Positions 41,037-49,769 are shown, counted from the first letter of the stretch. The stretch is DNA of 64,000 nucleotides from Leifsonia sp. 466MF (GCF_900100265.1 NZ_LT629696.1:372001-436000); one strand, 5' to 3'. Notes: generated by a model not told the origin, from the letters alone. A program made the numbers and translations.

Positions 41037-41458
41037 GAGGTGACCGGGCGGCGCCGCCCGAACAGGCCGAGGCCGAGGAGGACGAGGCCCAGCTCGGCGA
41101 GACCGGCGGCGAAGTAGATCGCCTGCAGCGGGCTGAACGGGATGAACATCATCTGCACGAAGATCCAGATGAGCAGCCCGAACGCTGCCACCGCGGCCGC
41201 GAACGCGCCGGCGTCGGATTGCCGGCCGACCATCACGGAGGCGAGCAGGTGCGTGCCTCCCACGATGACCGCGAGGATGACGCCCGGCGCCACGTACGAG
41301 GTGAACGGGCTCCCGCCGAGGTAGGCGCGGTCGGGTACTGCTCCCGCTCCCGTCGTCGTGGTCGCCCCGCCGATGATGAGGGCGAGACCCCCGGCGACGG
41401 CACTCAGGCCGACGGCGGCCGTCAGGACGGTCAGGACGATGCGGATCCAGCGTTTCAT
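41033..41458 (-). CDS. Small integral membrane protein, 4 TM
   Basis: The 141-residue protein starts MKRWIRIVLTVLTAAVGLSA with GGAGGAGTC just before the ATG. Four hydrophobic segments are predicted (about 7-33, 52-75, 82-105, 112-132), with a short extracytoplasmic loop VPDRAYLGGSPFTS after the first. I do not recognise the family. It is the first gene of the pair with the beta-CASP RNase (4-nt overlap), and a DevR-like box lies 52 bp upstream. Confidence 0.72.
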   Translation of the reverse strand: MKRWIRIVLTVLTAAVGLSAVAGGLALIIGGATTTTGAGAVPDRAYLGGSPFTSYVAPGVILAVIVGGTHLLASVMVGRQSDAGAFAAAVAAFGLLIWIFVQMMFIPFSPLQAIYFAAGLAELGLVLLGLGLFGRRRPVTS

Positions 41459-41510
41459 GACTCCTCCGAACTCTCCTCCCCAGGATGAGCGCGACCGAGC
41501 CGGGCGTTCA

Positions 41511-41551
41511 GGGTCCAAAGGCCCATGGCGGCATCGCGGGACCTTCGGCCC
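41511..41551. promoter_or_regulatory. DevR/DosR-like boxes e1 and e2
   Basis: GGGTCCAAAGGCCC (41511-41524) and GGGACCTTCGGCCC (41538-41551), each 11 of 14 to the DosR core, lie 27 bp apart between divergent genes. The second ends 54 bp before the alcohol dehydrogenase start, the first 52 bp from the minus-strand membrane gene. Confidence 0.55.
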
Positions 41552-41605
41552 GACGCCCGGTGGTGGGGGCGCAGCACACTGGCGGCATACCGAAAGGAGC
41601 CGCCC

Positions 41606-42676
41606 ATGCGCGCAGCCGTCGTGAGCCAGTACCGCGAGTTGCTCACCCTCGAAGACCGTCCGATCCCCACCCCCGGCCCCGGCCAAATCCTGGTGCGCCT
41701 GGAGGCGTGCGGACTGTGTCACACCGACATCCACGCCATCGACGGCGACTGGCCGGTCAAGCCCGCTCTGCCGTTCGTCCCGGGCCACGAGGGCGTCGGG
41801 ATCGTGGAGCGCCTCGGCGACGGCGTCACCACCCGCGAGGTGGGGCAGCGGGTCGCGCTCCCGTGGCTCGGCTACGCGTGCGGCGAGTGCCGCTACTGCA
41901 TCGATGGCCGCGAGAACCTGTGCGAGGCACAGCACAACACCGGTTACTCCGTCGACGGCGGGTACGCCGAGTACGCCGTCGCCGAGGCGCGGTTCGCTGT
42001 GCCGGTGCCGGACGATGTGTCCCCGCTGGATGCCGCCCCGCTCACCTGTGCGGGCGTCACGACCTATGCCGCCGTGAAGGCCGCGCGGGTGGTTCCGGGG
42101 GAGCGCGTCGCCGTCTTCGGCATCGGCGGTCTCGGTCACCTCGCCGTGCAGTACGCGCGCCTGGTCGGCGCCCAGGTCTTCGCCGTGGACGTCACAGAGG
42201 AGAAGCTGGATCTGGCAGTCCAGTTGGGCGCCGACCACGCCGTCAACGCGGCCGAAGTCGACCCGGTGGAGGTCATCCGGCACCTCGGCGGCGTGGACGT
42301 CGCCATCGTGCTCGCGGTCGCGCCCCGCGTGTTCGACCAAGCCTTCCAGTCGCTCAACCGCGGCGGCCGCCTGGTGCTTGTCTCCCTCCCGGCCGACGGC
42401 ACCCTGACCATCCCGGTCTTCGACACTGTGCTCAAGGGCATCTCGGTCATCGGTTCCATCGTCGGGACCCGGCAGGATCTGGTCGAGGTGTTCGCCCTCC
42501 ACGCCGCGGGGCGCACGCGCGTAGTCGCGGCCCGCCGCGACATCGCCGATGTCAACGAGGCGGTCGCGGAGGTGCTCTCCGGCCAGGTGCCGGCGCGGCT
42601 CGTCTTCGTCTACGACTCCGGACTCCCGGTCGAGTCGCCCGCAGACGACTCCGCTGCGGCGATCGCGCGGGAATGA
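41606..42676 (+). CDS. adhA: Zinc-dependent alcohol dehydrogenase
   Basis: The 356-residue MDR protein has catalytic-zinc ligands in CGLCHTDIHAIDGDW and GHEGVG. The structural-zinc cluster CGECRYCIDGRENLC is complete (four Cys). The Rossmann motif GIGGLGHLAVQYARL is that of NAD(P)-binding AdhA/AdhP enzymes. The family oxidises ethanol or reduces acetaldehyde, consistent with redox balancing under low oxygen. It has AAAGGAG upstream and two DevR-like boxes. Its stop overlaps the P1B-ATPase start (ATGA). The C-terminal tail (~20 residues) is longer than usual. Confidence 0.9.
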   Translation: MRAAVVSQYRELLTLEDRPIPTPGPGQILVRLEACGLCHTDIHAIDGDWPVKPALPFVPGHEGVGIVERLGDGVTTREVGQRVALPWLGYACGECRYCIDGRENLCEAQHNTGYSVDGGYAEYAVAEARFAVPVPDDVSPLDAAPLTCAGVTTYAAVKAARVVPGERVAVFGIGGLGHLAVQYARLVGAQVFAVDVTEEKLDLAVQLGADHAVNAAEVDPVEVIRHLGGVDVAIVLAVAPRVFDQAFQSLNRGGRLVLVSLPADGTLTIPVFDTVLKGISVIGSIVGTRQDLVEVFALHAAGRTRVVAARRDIADVNEAVAEVLSGQVPARLVFVYDSGLPVESPADDSAAAIARE

Positions 42677-44568
42677 GCATCGCTGAGCCTCGGCCCGGCA
42701 GCAGGAGGCTGATCCGGGCCGCGCTCCGCTACCGCGTGATCACGCTCACGCTCCTGGTCGGCGTCGTCTCGCTCGCGCTGTTCCTGGCAGGGGCGGTGGC
42801 CGCCGCGCAGTGGACCGCCGGCCTGTACGCCATCGCGGTCGCCGTGGGTTACACCGTCCGGATGCTTCGAACCCTGGCTTCCGGCGGGTTGGGCGTCGAC
42901 CTCCTTGCGGTCGTCGCGATCGTCGCGACGGTGGCCGTGGGGGAGGTGGCGGCTGCGCTCGTCGTCGTCCTCATGCTCAGCGGGGGCGAGGCGCTCGAGG
43001 ACTACGCGAACCGGCGGGCGAGGCACGAGTTGGATGCGCTGCTGCGGCGGGAGCCGCGGTCGGCGCACCGCTTCGCGGGCGACCGCATAGAGGACGTGCC
43101 GGTCGGGGATGTGCGCGTCGGTGACATCCTGCTGGTCCGCCCGGCCGAGGTGGTGCCGGTGGATGGGGTGCTGCTCGATGCCGCCGCGTTCGACCTCTCG
43201 TCGCTCACCGGCGAGAGCCTTCCCGTCGACCGCTCGCCGGGCGACGACATCCTCAGCGGCAGCATCAACGGAGCCGAGGCCGTACGGCTGCGCGCGACGG
43301 CCGTCGCTTCGGACAGTCAGTACCAGCAGATCGTGGCGCTCGTCGCGCAGGCGGCCGGGAGCAGACCGCGCGTGGTCCGCCTCGCCGACCGGTTCGCCGT
43401 CCCGTTCACGGTGTTCTCGCTGCTCCTGGCGGGGGTCGCCTGGGCGGTCAGCGGCGACCCGGTGCGGTTCGCAGAGGTGCTCGTCCTCGCGACGCCGTGT
43501 CCGCTCCTCATCGCGGCCCCGGTCGCGTTCATCGGCGGGATGAGCCGGGCGGCGCACTCCGGCATCCTGGTCCGCACCGGGTCGGTGTTCGAGACCCTGG
43601 CGCGCGCCCGCACGGTGGTGTTCGACAAGACGGGGACGCTGACGACGGGCCGCCCGGTGCTCCGCGAGGTGCGTCCGGCGCCCGGCGTCGATGCGACCGA
43701 GCTGCTCGCCCTGACCGCGAGTGCGGAGCAGTACTCCTCCCACGTGCTCGCGGCGTCCGTGGTCCAGGCGGCCGAGCAGCGCTCGATCGCCCTGCGGGAG
43801 GTCGCGTCGGCCGAGGAGCACGCCACCAACGGTGTCCTGGCCGAGGTGGACGGGCGCCGAGTGGCGGTGGGGAAGCTCGCCTTCGCGCGCTCCTTCGCAC
43901 CGGACACTCCGCGTGCGGAGATCGGCCCGGGCGAGCTGGCCGTCTATGTCACGATCGACGACGCCTACGCCGGGGTCCTCCTCGAAGCCGATCCGCCGCG
44001 ACCGAATGCGTCGGCCACTCTGCGTGGACTGCGAGAGCTCGGTGTCACGGACATCGAACTGTTGACCGGCGACGCGGAGGAGACCGCCGCCCACACCGCT
44101 GCGGCGCTGGGGATCAGCCGGTATCGCGCCGAGTGCCTGCCCGCGGACAAGGTGCGCAGGGTCGCCGAGATCACCGAGCGCCCGGTCGTGATGGTGGGCG
44201 ACGGGGTGAACGACGCCCCTGTGCTCGCCCGCGCGGACGTCGGCGTCGCCATGGGTGCGAAGGGGGCGACCGCGGCGAGCGAGTCGGCGGACGTCGTCCT
44301 GCTGGTCGACGACATCGGCGGCGTCGTGGATGCGCTCGCCATCTCGCGTCGAACCGTCCGCATCGCGCTGCAGAGCATCTGGCTCGGCATCGCCGCCTCC
44401 GTTGTGTTGATGCTGATCGCGGCCTTCGGCGTCATCCCGGCGATCGTCGGTGCCTTGCTGCAGGAGGCCGTCGATCTCGCGACGATCCTGGCCGCGCTGC
44501 GTGCGGCGCGGGTGCCCCGGGGTGTGCGGGTGCCCGTCGTCACCGGCGGCGCGCCGGCGCAGGTGTGA
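42673..44568 (+). CDS. P1B-type heavy-metal P-type ATPase, TPCP subclass
   Basis: The 631-residue protein has no N-terminal metal-binding domain. It has the actuator motif LTGES (178-182), membrane metal motif TPCP (274-277), phosphorylation site DKTGT (Asp318) and hinge VGDGVNDAPVLARADVGVAMG. The usual HP dipeptide of P1B pumps is HV here (SSHVLA, His357). TPC-type motifs mark the P1B-5 group, linked to Ni/Fe export; no hemerythrin tail follows. The gene is coupled to the alcohol dehydrogenase. The metal is undetermined, and redox-linked iron or nickel is a guess. Confidence 0.88.
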   Translation: MSIAEPRPGSRRLIRAALRYRVITLTLLVGVVSLALFLAGAVAAAQWTAGLYAIAVAVGYTVRMLRTLASGGLGVDLLAVVAIVATVAVGEVAAALVVVLMLSGGEALEDYANRRARHELDALLRREPRSAHRFAGDRIEDVPVGDVRVGDILLVRPAEVVPVDGVLLDAAAFDLSSLTGESLPVDRSPGDDILSGSINGAEAVRLRATAVASDSQYQQIVALVAQAAGSRPRVVRLADRFAVPFTVFSLLLAGVAWAVSGDPVRFAEVLVLATPCPLLIAAPVAFIGGMSRAAHSGILVRTGSVFETLARARTVVFDKTGTLTTGRPVLREVRPAPGVDATELLALTASAEQYSSHVLAASVVQAAEQRSIALREVASAEEHATNGVLAEVDGRRVAVGKLAFARSFAPDTPRAEIGPGELAVYVTIDDAYAGVLLEADPPRPNASATLRGLRELGVTDIELLTGDAEETAAHTAAALGISRYRAECLPADKVRRVAEITERPVVMVGDGVNDAPVLARADVGVAMGAKGATAASESADVVLLVDDIGGVVDALAISRRTVRIALQSIWLGIAASVVLMLIAAFGVIPAIVGALLQEAVDLATILAALRAARVPRGVRVPVVTGGAPAQV

Positions 44569-44595
44569 TCCGGGACGTGAGCGGCCGGCGTCCCC

Positions 44596-44934
44596 TCACG
44601 CTGCGTCAGTACTCGCAGCCGGCACGTGCTCCAGACCCAGCCCGGGCTGACCGTAGGTGCCGACGACCTCGGCGATGACGATGCGGTAGGCGCCGATCCA
44701 CCGGTCGTGCAGCCGCTTGGCCTCGCGGTGCGTGTCCATGCCGATGAGCTGCTGCAGGGCCTCGCGCGTCTCCCAGTAGTAGACCTCCGCGTGCAGGCCG
44801 GTCTCCTCGTTGCTCCACGCCTCCTCGCCGAGGAAGCCGGGGATGGCGCGGGCGCGCTCCGCGATCTCGTCGTTCAGCCGGTGGAAGTCGTCGTCGTAGG
44901 GCTTCGCCTCGAAGATGAAGGTCGACGTGTACAT
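44596..44934 (-). CDS. Antibiotic-biosynthesis-monooxygenase-fold protein
   Basis: The 112-residue dimeric alpha+beta barrel protein contains MYTSTFIFEAKPYDDDFHRLNDEIAERARAIPGFLGEEAWSNEE and VYYWETREALQQLIGMDTHREAKR. This is the ABM layout, in which a His or Trp in the core binds small aromatics or haem. GAAGGAG lies upstream of ATG 44934; the in-frame extension to 44970 has no ribosome-binding site. It is a single gene, convergent with the P1B ATPase. Function unknown. Confidence 0.82.
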   Translation of the reverse strand: MYTSTFIFEAKPYDDDFHRLNDEIAERARAIPGFLGEEAWSNEETGLHAEVYYWETREALQQLIGMDTHREAKRLHDRWIGAYRIVIAEVVGTYGQPGLGLEHVPAASTDAA

Positions 44935-45108
44935 GGGCAACTCCTTCGTCGCGATGATGCTAGCAATCACGATCGGCCCGTGACTCGAACCAGGATCGCC
45001 TCTCCAGCCCGCTGTATATCCACGCGTCCTCGGCCGCAGCTACCGTGTGGCTGGCCGGCCTCGCCAACGTGGACGGGCCGCCGCGAACAGGGAGCAGAGG
45101 ATCGCGCG

Positions 45109-46254
45109 ATGGTGAACGAGCCGAGGCAGCACAGCGACCGGCGTCCCCTGCAGGTGCGAGTGGCGGTGGGTGCGCTCGTCGCCGTCGCGGCGTTCGCGTT
45201 TTCGGGATGTTCGGGCGAAGTGAGCCCTGTCGATCGTGCTCAGGCGCAGGTCACCGCGAAAGAGAAGGCGGTGAAGGAAGCACGGGCGGCGGCGGATGCG
45301 GCTTCGCAGGAGTTCTGCCAGGCGAGTAAGACGTACATCGAAGCTCTCGACCGGTACGGCGACATCCTCACGCAGACCGCTCCGACTGTGGGCGACGTGA
45401 AGGATGCGGGCTCCGATCTGGCCAAGCCCAGATCCTCCGCGTTCGATGGCGCGGAAGCGGCCGTCGAGGCTCACCAGGAACTCGCGACGGCCGAACAGGA
45501 GCTCGTCGCCGCCCGAACCGCCCTCGACCAGGCGCGAGGGGAGTCCTCCGGCACCCCGGAGGGCGATGCGACTCCGCAGCCGACAGCGACCCCGCTCGTC
45601 CCCAGCGCGACCGTCGATCGTGTGAAGCAGGCTGACGCGGAGTTCGCCGCCGCTCAGTCCGCCATCACGGACCAGACCACCCTCGTGGCCGCTTCGGAGC
45701 AGTTCAACAGTGCGGCGGTCGCTCTCGAGTTCTCCTGGCTGCAGCTGTTCTCGCAGGCCGGCTGCATTCCCGACGCTCAGGCCCAGGAGGCCTCCGCGGC
45801 CGTCAGCCGCTACGTGACCGAACTGCAGCAGAGTCTCGCCGCCGCCGGCTACTACTCGGGCGCGATCGACGGCGTATACGGTCCGCAGACCGTCGCGGCC
45901 GTCGAAGAGCTCCAGACCGTGAGCGGCCTGCCGGTGACAGGAACGGTCGACAAGGCGACTGCCGCAGCGCTGGATGCCACGCTCCTCGCCCTCGGTGGCG
46001 CCGCCGCGCAGACGAACACGGCCAGCACCGCCGCCCTCCAGCAGACGCTGAAGCTCGCAGGCTTCTGGAGCGGCCCGGTCGACGGCGTCTGGACTCCCGC
46101 GCTGACGGAGTCCCTGCAGGCGTTCCAGACGAAGCTCGGAGTCGAGGCGACCGGAACGGTGGATGCCGCAACGATCAGCGCCTTCGACAAGGCGCTCGCG
46201 CAGGCGCAGCAGGCGCAACAGGCTCCGAGCGCGACTCCGACGCCGTCTCCCTGA
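45109..46254 (+). CDS. Lipoprotein with two peptidoglycan-binding domains
   Basis: The 381-residue lipoprotein has lipobox FAFSGC (lipid Cys about 34). A helical coiled-coil region (~45-235, Ala/Glu-rich, including RAQAQVTAKEKAVKEARAAAD) has a Thr/Pro linker in the middle. Two PF01471-type domains follow: LQQSLAAAGYYSGAIDGVYGPQTVAAVEELQ (~245-300) and LQQTLKLAGFWSGPVDGVWTPALTESLQAFQ (~315-370). It probably anchors membrane to cell wall. No catalytic domain is present. The tail is low-complexity (QAQQAQQAPSATPTPSP). Confidence 0.87.
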   Translation: MVNEPRQHSDRRPLQVRVAVGALVAVAAFAFSGCSGEVSPVDRAQAQVTAKEKAVKEARAAADAASQEFCQASKTYIEALDRYGDILTQTAPTVGDVKDAGSDLAKPRSSAFDGAEAAVEAHQELATAEQELVAARTALDQARGESSGTPEGDATPQPTATPLVPSATVDRVKQADAEFAAAQSAITDQTTLVAASEQFNSAAVALEFSWLQLFSQAGCIPDAQAQEASAAVSRYVTELQQSLAAAGYYSGAIDGVYGPQTVAAVEELQTVSGLPVTGTVDKATAAALDATLLALGGAAAQTNTASTAALQQTLKLAGFWSGPVDGVWTPALTESLQAFQTKLGVEATGTVDAATISAFDKALAQAQQAQQAPSATPTPSP

Positions 46255-46310
46255 CGAAGCCCAGTCACTTCCCCGGGCCGACAAGACCCGCAGCAATCCC
46301 GACGATGGCG

Positions 46311-46339
46311 TTGACAGGCGATTGCTAGCCAAGAAAGAT
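46311..46339 (+). promoter_or_regulatory. Weak promoter candidate before CPBP protease
   Basis: TTGACA (46311-46316) is a perfect -35 hexamer. With a 17-nt spacer the -10 would be AAAGAT (46334-46339), which matches poorly. It would give a ~85-nt leader to the gene at 46430. Confidence 0.3.
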
Positions 46340-46429
46340 GTCTAACACCCGGGCCGGACATCCGGATCCGCGCGGGGCTCTTCGCACCACTTTCGGCTGT
46401 TCTCATCCCCTGGGGAAAGGTAAGAACGC

Positions 46430-47272
46430 ATGCGAATCCAGCCTCGGCTGTGGATGGGGTTCCTGATCTGGGCCGGCTACGTCGTGGTGGTCTTCGTCGT
46501 CAGCGCTCTGATGGGTGTGCCCTACACCAGGATCGGTGCCTCCGCCGGGGAGACCTGGAGGGGCGCGGTCGTCGACCTGGCCGTCGCTGCGCTCTTGCTC
46601 GCGGTCACCACGTCGCTGCTCGGCTGGTGGCGGCCAGCGCTGTTCGAGCGCAAACGCTCTCGTCACGTCTGGCCCATCTTCGTCCCGATCCTGATGGCGG
46701 TCGTGGCGGTGGTGAACATCGTCACGACGGACTGGTCGAAGTTCGACGCCTCCTTCCTCTTCGCTCTCGTCGCACTCGGTGTCCTGGTGGGCTTCAACGA
46801 GGAGCTGATGACACGCGGCCTCGTGCTCACAGCGTTCCGCTCGCGGCTGCGCGAGGGGTGGGCCTGGTTCCTGTCCAGCGTCCTGTTCGGCGTGATGCAC
46901 CTCGCCAACGCGGCGCTCGGAGCCCCGCTCGGCGGGACGCTGGCGCAGGTCGGTCTCGCCTTCGCCTCCGGGACGGCGTTCTACATCGTGCGGCGGGTGA
47001 CCGGATCCCTGATCTGGGCCATGCTGTTGCACGGGCTCTGGGATGTGTCGGTGTTCGCGGTCGGGCACGCGCCGCTCGGCGTGCCGTTCGCGACCTTCCT
47101 GACGCCCGTCATCGGCATCCTCGCGCTCGCCGTCGTGTACTGGGTCATCGCGGGAGCGGACGAGAAGCAGGATCGCGAGCTGGCCGCACGCAGAGCTCAG
47201 GATGGCCGCGGGCCGGAGGCGCCAGGATCGGGTGCCGCAGTCCCCGGCTCGACCGGTTCCGGGTCCGTCTGA
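46430..47272 (+). CDS. CPBP-family intramembrane protease
   Basis: The 280-residue protein has about eight membrane helices and the CPBP (Abi/CAAX-like) motifs: FNEELMTRGLVLTAF with the Glu-Glu pair and Arg, FGVMHLAN with the catalytic His, and a later HGLWD. In bacteria such glutamic-type intramembrane proteases process or regulate small membrane or secreted peptides, sometimes as bacteriocin immunity. The C-terminal ~40 residues are hydrophilic and low-complexity, and their coding sequence overlaps the convergent MFS gene by 76 bp. Substrate unknown. Confidence 0.85.
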   Translation: MRIQPRLWMGFLIWAGYVVVVFVVSALMGVPYTRIGASAGETWRGAVVDLAVAALLLAVTTSLLGWWRPALFERKRSRHVWPIFVPILMAVVAVVNIVTTDWSKFDASFLFALVALGVLVGFNEELMTRGLVLTAFRSRLREGWAWFLSSVLFGVMHLANAALGAPLGGTLAQVGLAFASGTAFYIVRRVTGSLIWAMLLHGLWDVSVFAVGHAPLGVPFATFLTPVIGILALAVVYWVIAGADEKQDRELAARRAQDGRGPEAPGSGAAVPGSTGSGSV

Positions 47273-48507
47273 ACCGTCTTGGTGTCCGCCGGGTCGTTCT
47301 GGCGCCGGCTGGCGAACAGGAACGGGATTCCGATCAGCTCGACCACTCCGCCGATGACGAGCGACGTGCCGTAGCCCCAGAGGTCGGCCGCGCGTCCGAG
47401 CGCCGGTTGGATGAACACCCCGCCGAGGCTGCCGAACAGCGAGTCGAACGACAGCACGGTCGCGCGCTGCTTCGAGGGGATCATGTCGTTCAGATAGGCC
47501 TGGCGAACCGGGCCGGCCACCGCGAACACGAAACCCCAGATCACCAGCAGGGCGACGGCGAGCCAGAAGAGGCTGGTCACCCCCAGCGCCACGAGGATCA
47601 GGATGCTCGTCAGAGATGCCCCGATGACTGTCGTCGTGCGCTTCGCGAACAGACGGCGGATGCGCGGGGCGAGCACCCCGCCCGCGACCTGCGCAAGCGA
47701 CAGGATGGCGGCGGCGAGCCCGGCGATCGAGTACGCGGTCTTGTCGCCGTAGAGTTCCAGCAGATACGGCTGCAGCGCGTAGAAGGCGTAGATGCCGACG
47801 CCGGAGGCGAACGGCGCGGACAGGATCACCCAGCGCACCGACCGTTTGCGCAGCCCGTGATCGATCGACTGCTTCAGCACGTTCCTGGTTGCCGCGACCG
47901 GGCCCATCGAGTGGTCGGGTGTGAAGCCGAGGTCTTTCATCACGATGGCGGCGAACACCAGCATGACGACCAGCACGCCGGCTCGCAGCAGGAACGGCAC
48001 GCCGAGATTCGTCGCCTGGGCGATGATCCCGCCGAGAACCGACCCGGCGAACATCGAGATCCCCGTGACGACCAGGCCGCGGCCGAACACGGCCTCCAGG
48101 CTCCCGGTGTACTTGGCGAACGCCAGGGCGTCGACGAGCCAGGCGTCCACCGCGCCCGAGAAGAACGTGAAGCCGAGACCGAGCAGCGCCGACACGATCG
48201 CCCACCAGACGAACGGCGCGTGCCAGAGCCACAGCATCCAGTACAGACCGGTGGTCACCGACAGCGTGATCGTGCCCAGCAGATAGGACGCCTTGCGCCC
48301 GACCGTGTCGGCGACGACGCCCGTCGGGATCTCGAAGATCACCATCCCGGCGGTGAAGAACGCGTTCGCGGCGAACGCCTCGAAGTTCGAGAGCCCGGCG
48401 TCGAGCAGGAAGAGGGTGTTGATCCCCCAGATGAATGACGCCGCCAACGTGTTGCCGAGCATCAAGGTCAGGTAGACGCGCTGCACGCGGCGAGCCGCCG
48501 GATTCAT
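47197..48507 (-). CDS. MFS transporter
   Basis: The 436-residue protein has 12 predicted membrane helices. IFEIPTGVVADTVGRKASYLLG in loop 2-3 matches motif A of the MFS, and the second half repeats the pattern weakly. The fold resembles drug/metabolite exporters of the MdfA/YfkF type. The C-terminal tail (~30 residues, DTKTVQTDPEPVEPGTAAP) is disordered and overlaps the CPBP gene. Substrate unknown. Confidence 0.87.
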   Translation of the reverse strand: MNPAARRVQRVYLTLMLGNTLAASFIWGINTLFLLDAGLSNFEAFAANAFFTAGMVIFEIPTGVVADTVGRKASYLLGTITLSVTTGLYWMLWLWHAPFVWWAIVSALLGLGFTFFSGAVDAWLVDALAFAKYTGSLEAVFGRGLVVTGISMFAGSVLGGIIAQATNLGVPFLLRAGVLVVMLVFAAIVMKDLGFTPDHSMGPVAATRNVLKQSIDHGLRKRSVRWVILSAPFASGVGIYAFYALQPYLLELYGDKTAYSIAGLAAAILSLAQVAGGVLAPRIRRLFAKRTTTVIGASLTSILILVALGVTSLFWLAVALLVIWGFVFAVAGPVRQAYLNDMIPSKQRATVLSFDSLFGSLGGVFIQPALGRAADLWGYGTSLVIGGVVELIGIPFLFASRRQNDPADTKTVQTDPEPVEPGTAAPDPGASGPRPS

Positions 48508-48692
48508 GACCCGCGACCGATCGGTTCATCCCGCCTCGTCACCCCGGCATCATGGACCCGATCGGGTGGGCCTGGCTACTCGCCACCTACGGTCTCCGGC
48601 CGAAGCGACGTGGCTCGAGACAGGGGGAGGCGGGATACTCACTAACATCCAATCCAGCGCCCCCGTGGCGTGCAGGACGAAAGGCCACCTCT

Positions 48693-49541
48693 GTGCACGA
48701 CCTCCGTGATGTTGTCGTCGTCGGCAGTATCAACGTCGACCTCACCGCCATCGCCGACCGCCTCCCGACCCCGGGGGAGACCGTCGGGAACGCTGCCCTG
48801 CATCGAGACGCAGGAGGTAAAGGGGCGAACCAGGCTGCCGCGGCAAGCCGCCTCGGCGCGCGCGTCCGGATGGTCGGTGCCGTCGGGGATGACGCGGACG
48901 GGCGGTGGATGCTGCACGAGCTGCGAACTGCCGGGGTCGATGTGTCCGCCATACGCATCGTCGACGAGCCGACGGGCACGGCGCTGATCGCTGTCGATCG
49001 GCACGGGGAGAACCAGATCGTCGTCTGCCCGGGGGCGAACAGTGAGGTGTCTCTCAACGGTCTCCGTATCGCGGACGACGAGGTCGTCCTGACCCAGCTC
49101 GAGGTCGACACCGGGCTGGTGTGCGAACTGGCACGTTCGACCGCTGCCTTCTTGGTGGTCAATGCGGCTCCTGCGCAGGCGCTTCCCGCTGAGCTGGTCC
49201 GTCGCGCAGATCTGTTCATCGTCAACGAGTCCGAATTCGCGCTCATGCCTGAGCTGGCCGACGCGCAACGCGTGGCCGTCACCTACGGCGGAGACGGCGC
49301 CGCGCTCTACGAGAACGGCTCACTGGTGGTTCGCGTACCGGCCGTGCGCGCCGAGCCCGTGAATACGGTCGGGGCCGGTGATGCCTTCTGCGCTGCCCTT
49401 GCGCTCTCGTTGACCGCCGGTGTCGACCCGGAACACGCCCTGGGGATAGCGTGCGCGGTGGGAGCGGCAGCGGTGGAGGACGAGAGAAGCCAGCCGGCTT
49501 TCGCCAACCTGGCCGACTATGCGGGCGACCTGGCACGGTAA
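48693..49541 (+). CDS. PfkB-family carbohydrate kinase (ribokinase-like)
   Basis: The 282-residue protein starts VHDLRDVVVVGSINVDLTAIADRLP, the N-terminal ribokinase pattern. It has signature 1, GGKGANQAAAASRLGA, and signature 2, NTVGAGDAFCAALALS, with the catalytic Asp. The GTG start has GAAAGG 7 nt upstream. It phosphorylates a sugar at the cost of ATP, most likely ribose. It is somewhat shorter than typical RbsK (~300) and has no transporter or isomerase gene nearby, so the physiological sugar is not settled. Confidence 0.88.
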   Translation: MHDLRDVVVVGSINVDLTAIADRLPTPGETVGNAALHRDAGGKGANQAAAASRLGARVRMVGAVGDDADGRWMLHELRTAGVDVSAIRIVDEPTGTALIAVDRHGENQIVVCPGANSEVSLNGLRIADDEVVLTQLEVDTGLVCELARSTAAFLVVNAAPAQALPAELVRRADLFIVNESEFALMPELADAQRVAVTYGGDGAALYENGSLVVRVPAVRAEPVNTVGAGDAFCAALALSLTAGVDPEHALGIACAVGAAAVEDERSQPAFANLADYAGDLAR

Positions 49542-49595
49542 CCGACGACGCACGCGCGTGATGCGGTGGCGGACGCGACTCCGTCTTATCTAGTG

Positions 49596-49630
49596 AAAAA
49601 CCCCGGCATCCTCAAGGATCCGGGGGTTTT
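49596..49630. terminator. Terminator between ribokinase gene and tRNA-Phe
   Basis: An A-rich run, a GC stem closing on TCAA and a GGGGGTTTT tail form an imperfect hairpin suitable for both the plus-strand kinase and the minus-strand tRNA-Phe. Confidence 0.75.
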
Positions 49631-49633
49631 CTC

Positions 49634-49709
49634 TGGTGGCTCCGACCGGCATCGATCCGGTGACCTTTCGATTTTCAGTCGAACGCTCTACCAACTGAGC
49701 TACAGAGCC
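49634..49709 (-). tRNA. tRNA-Phe (anticodon GAA)
   Basis: Read on the minus strand, it folds as a 76-nt cloverleaf including an encoded CCA. The acceptor stem is GGCTCTG/CGGAGCC and the anticodon loop is CTGAAAA with anticodon GAA. Confidence 0.97.
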
Positions 49710-49738
49710 AGGGGATGCTCGCGCATCCACCTAGACGG

Positions 49739-49762
49739 AAGCCCTTCCTAGTGGAAGGGCTT
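49739..49762 (-). terminator. Hairpin after tRNA-Asp
   Basis: AAGCCCTTCC (49739-49748) pairs exactly with 49753-49762 over a 4-nt loop, just downstream of tRNA-Asp on the minus strand. Confidence 0.6.
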
Positions 49763-49769
49763 GTCGCCG

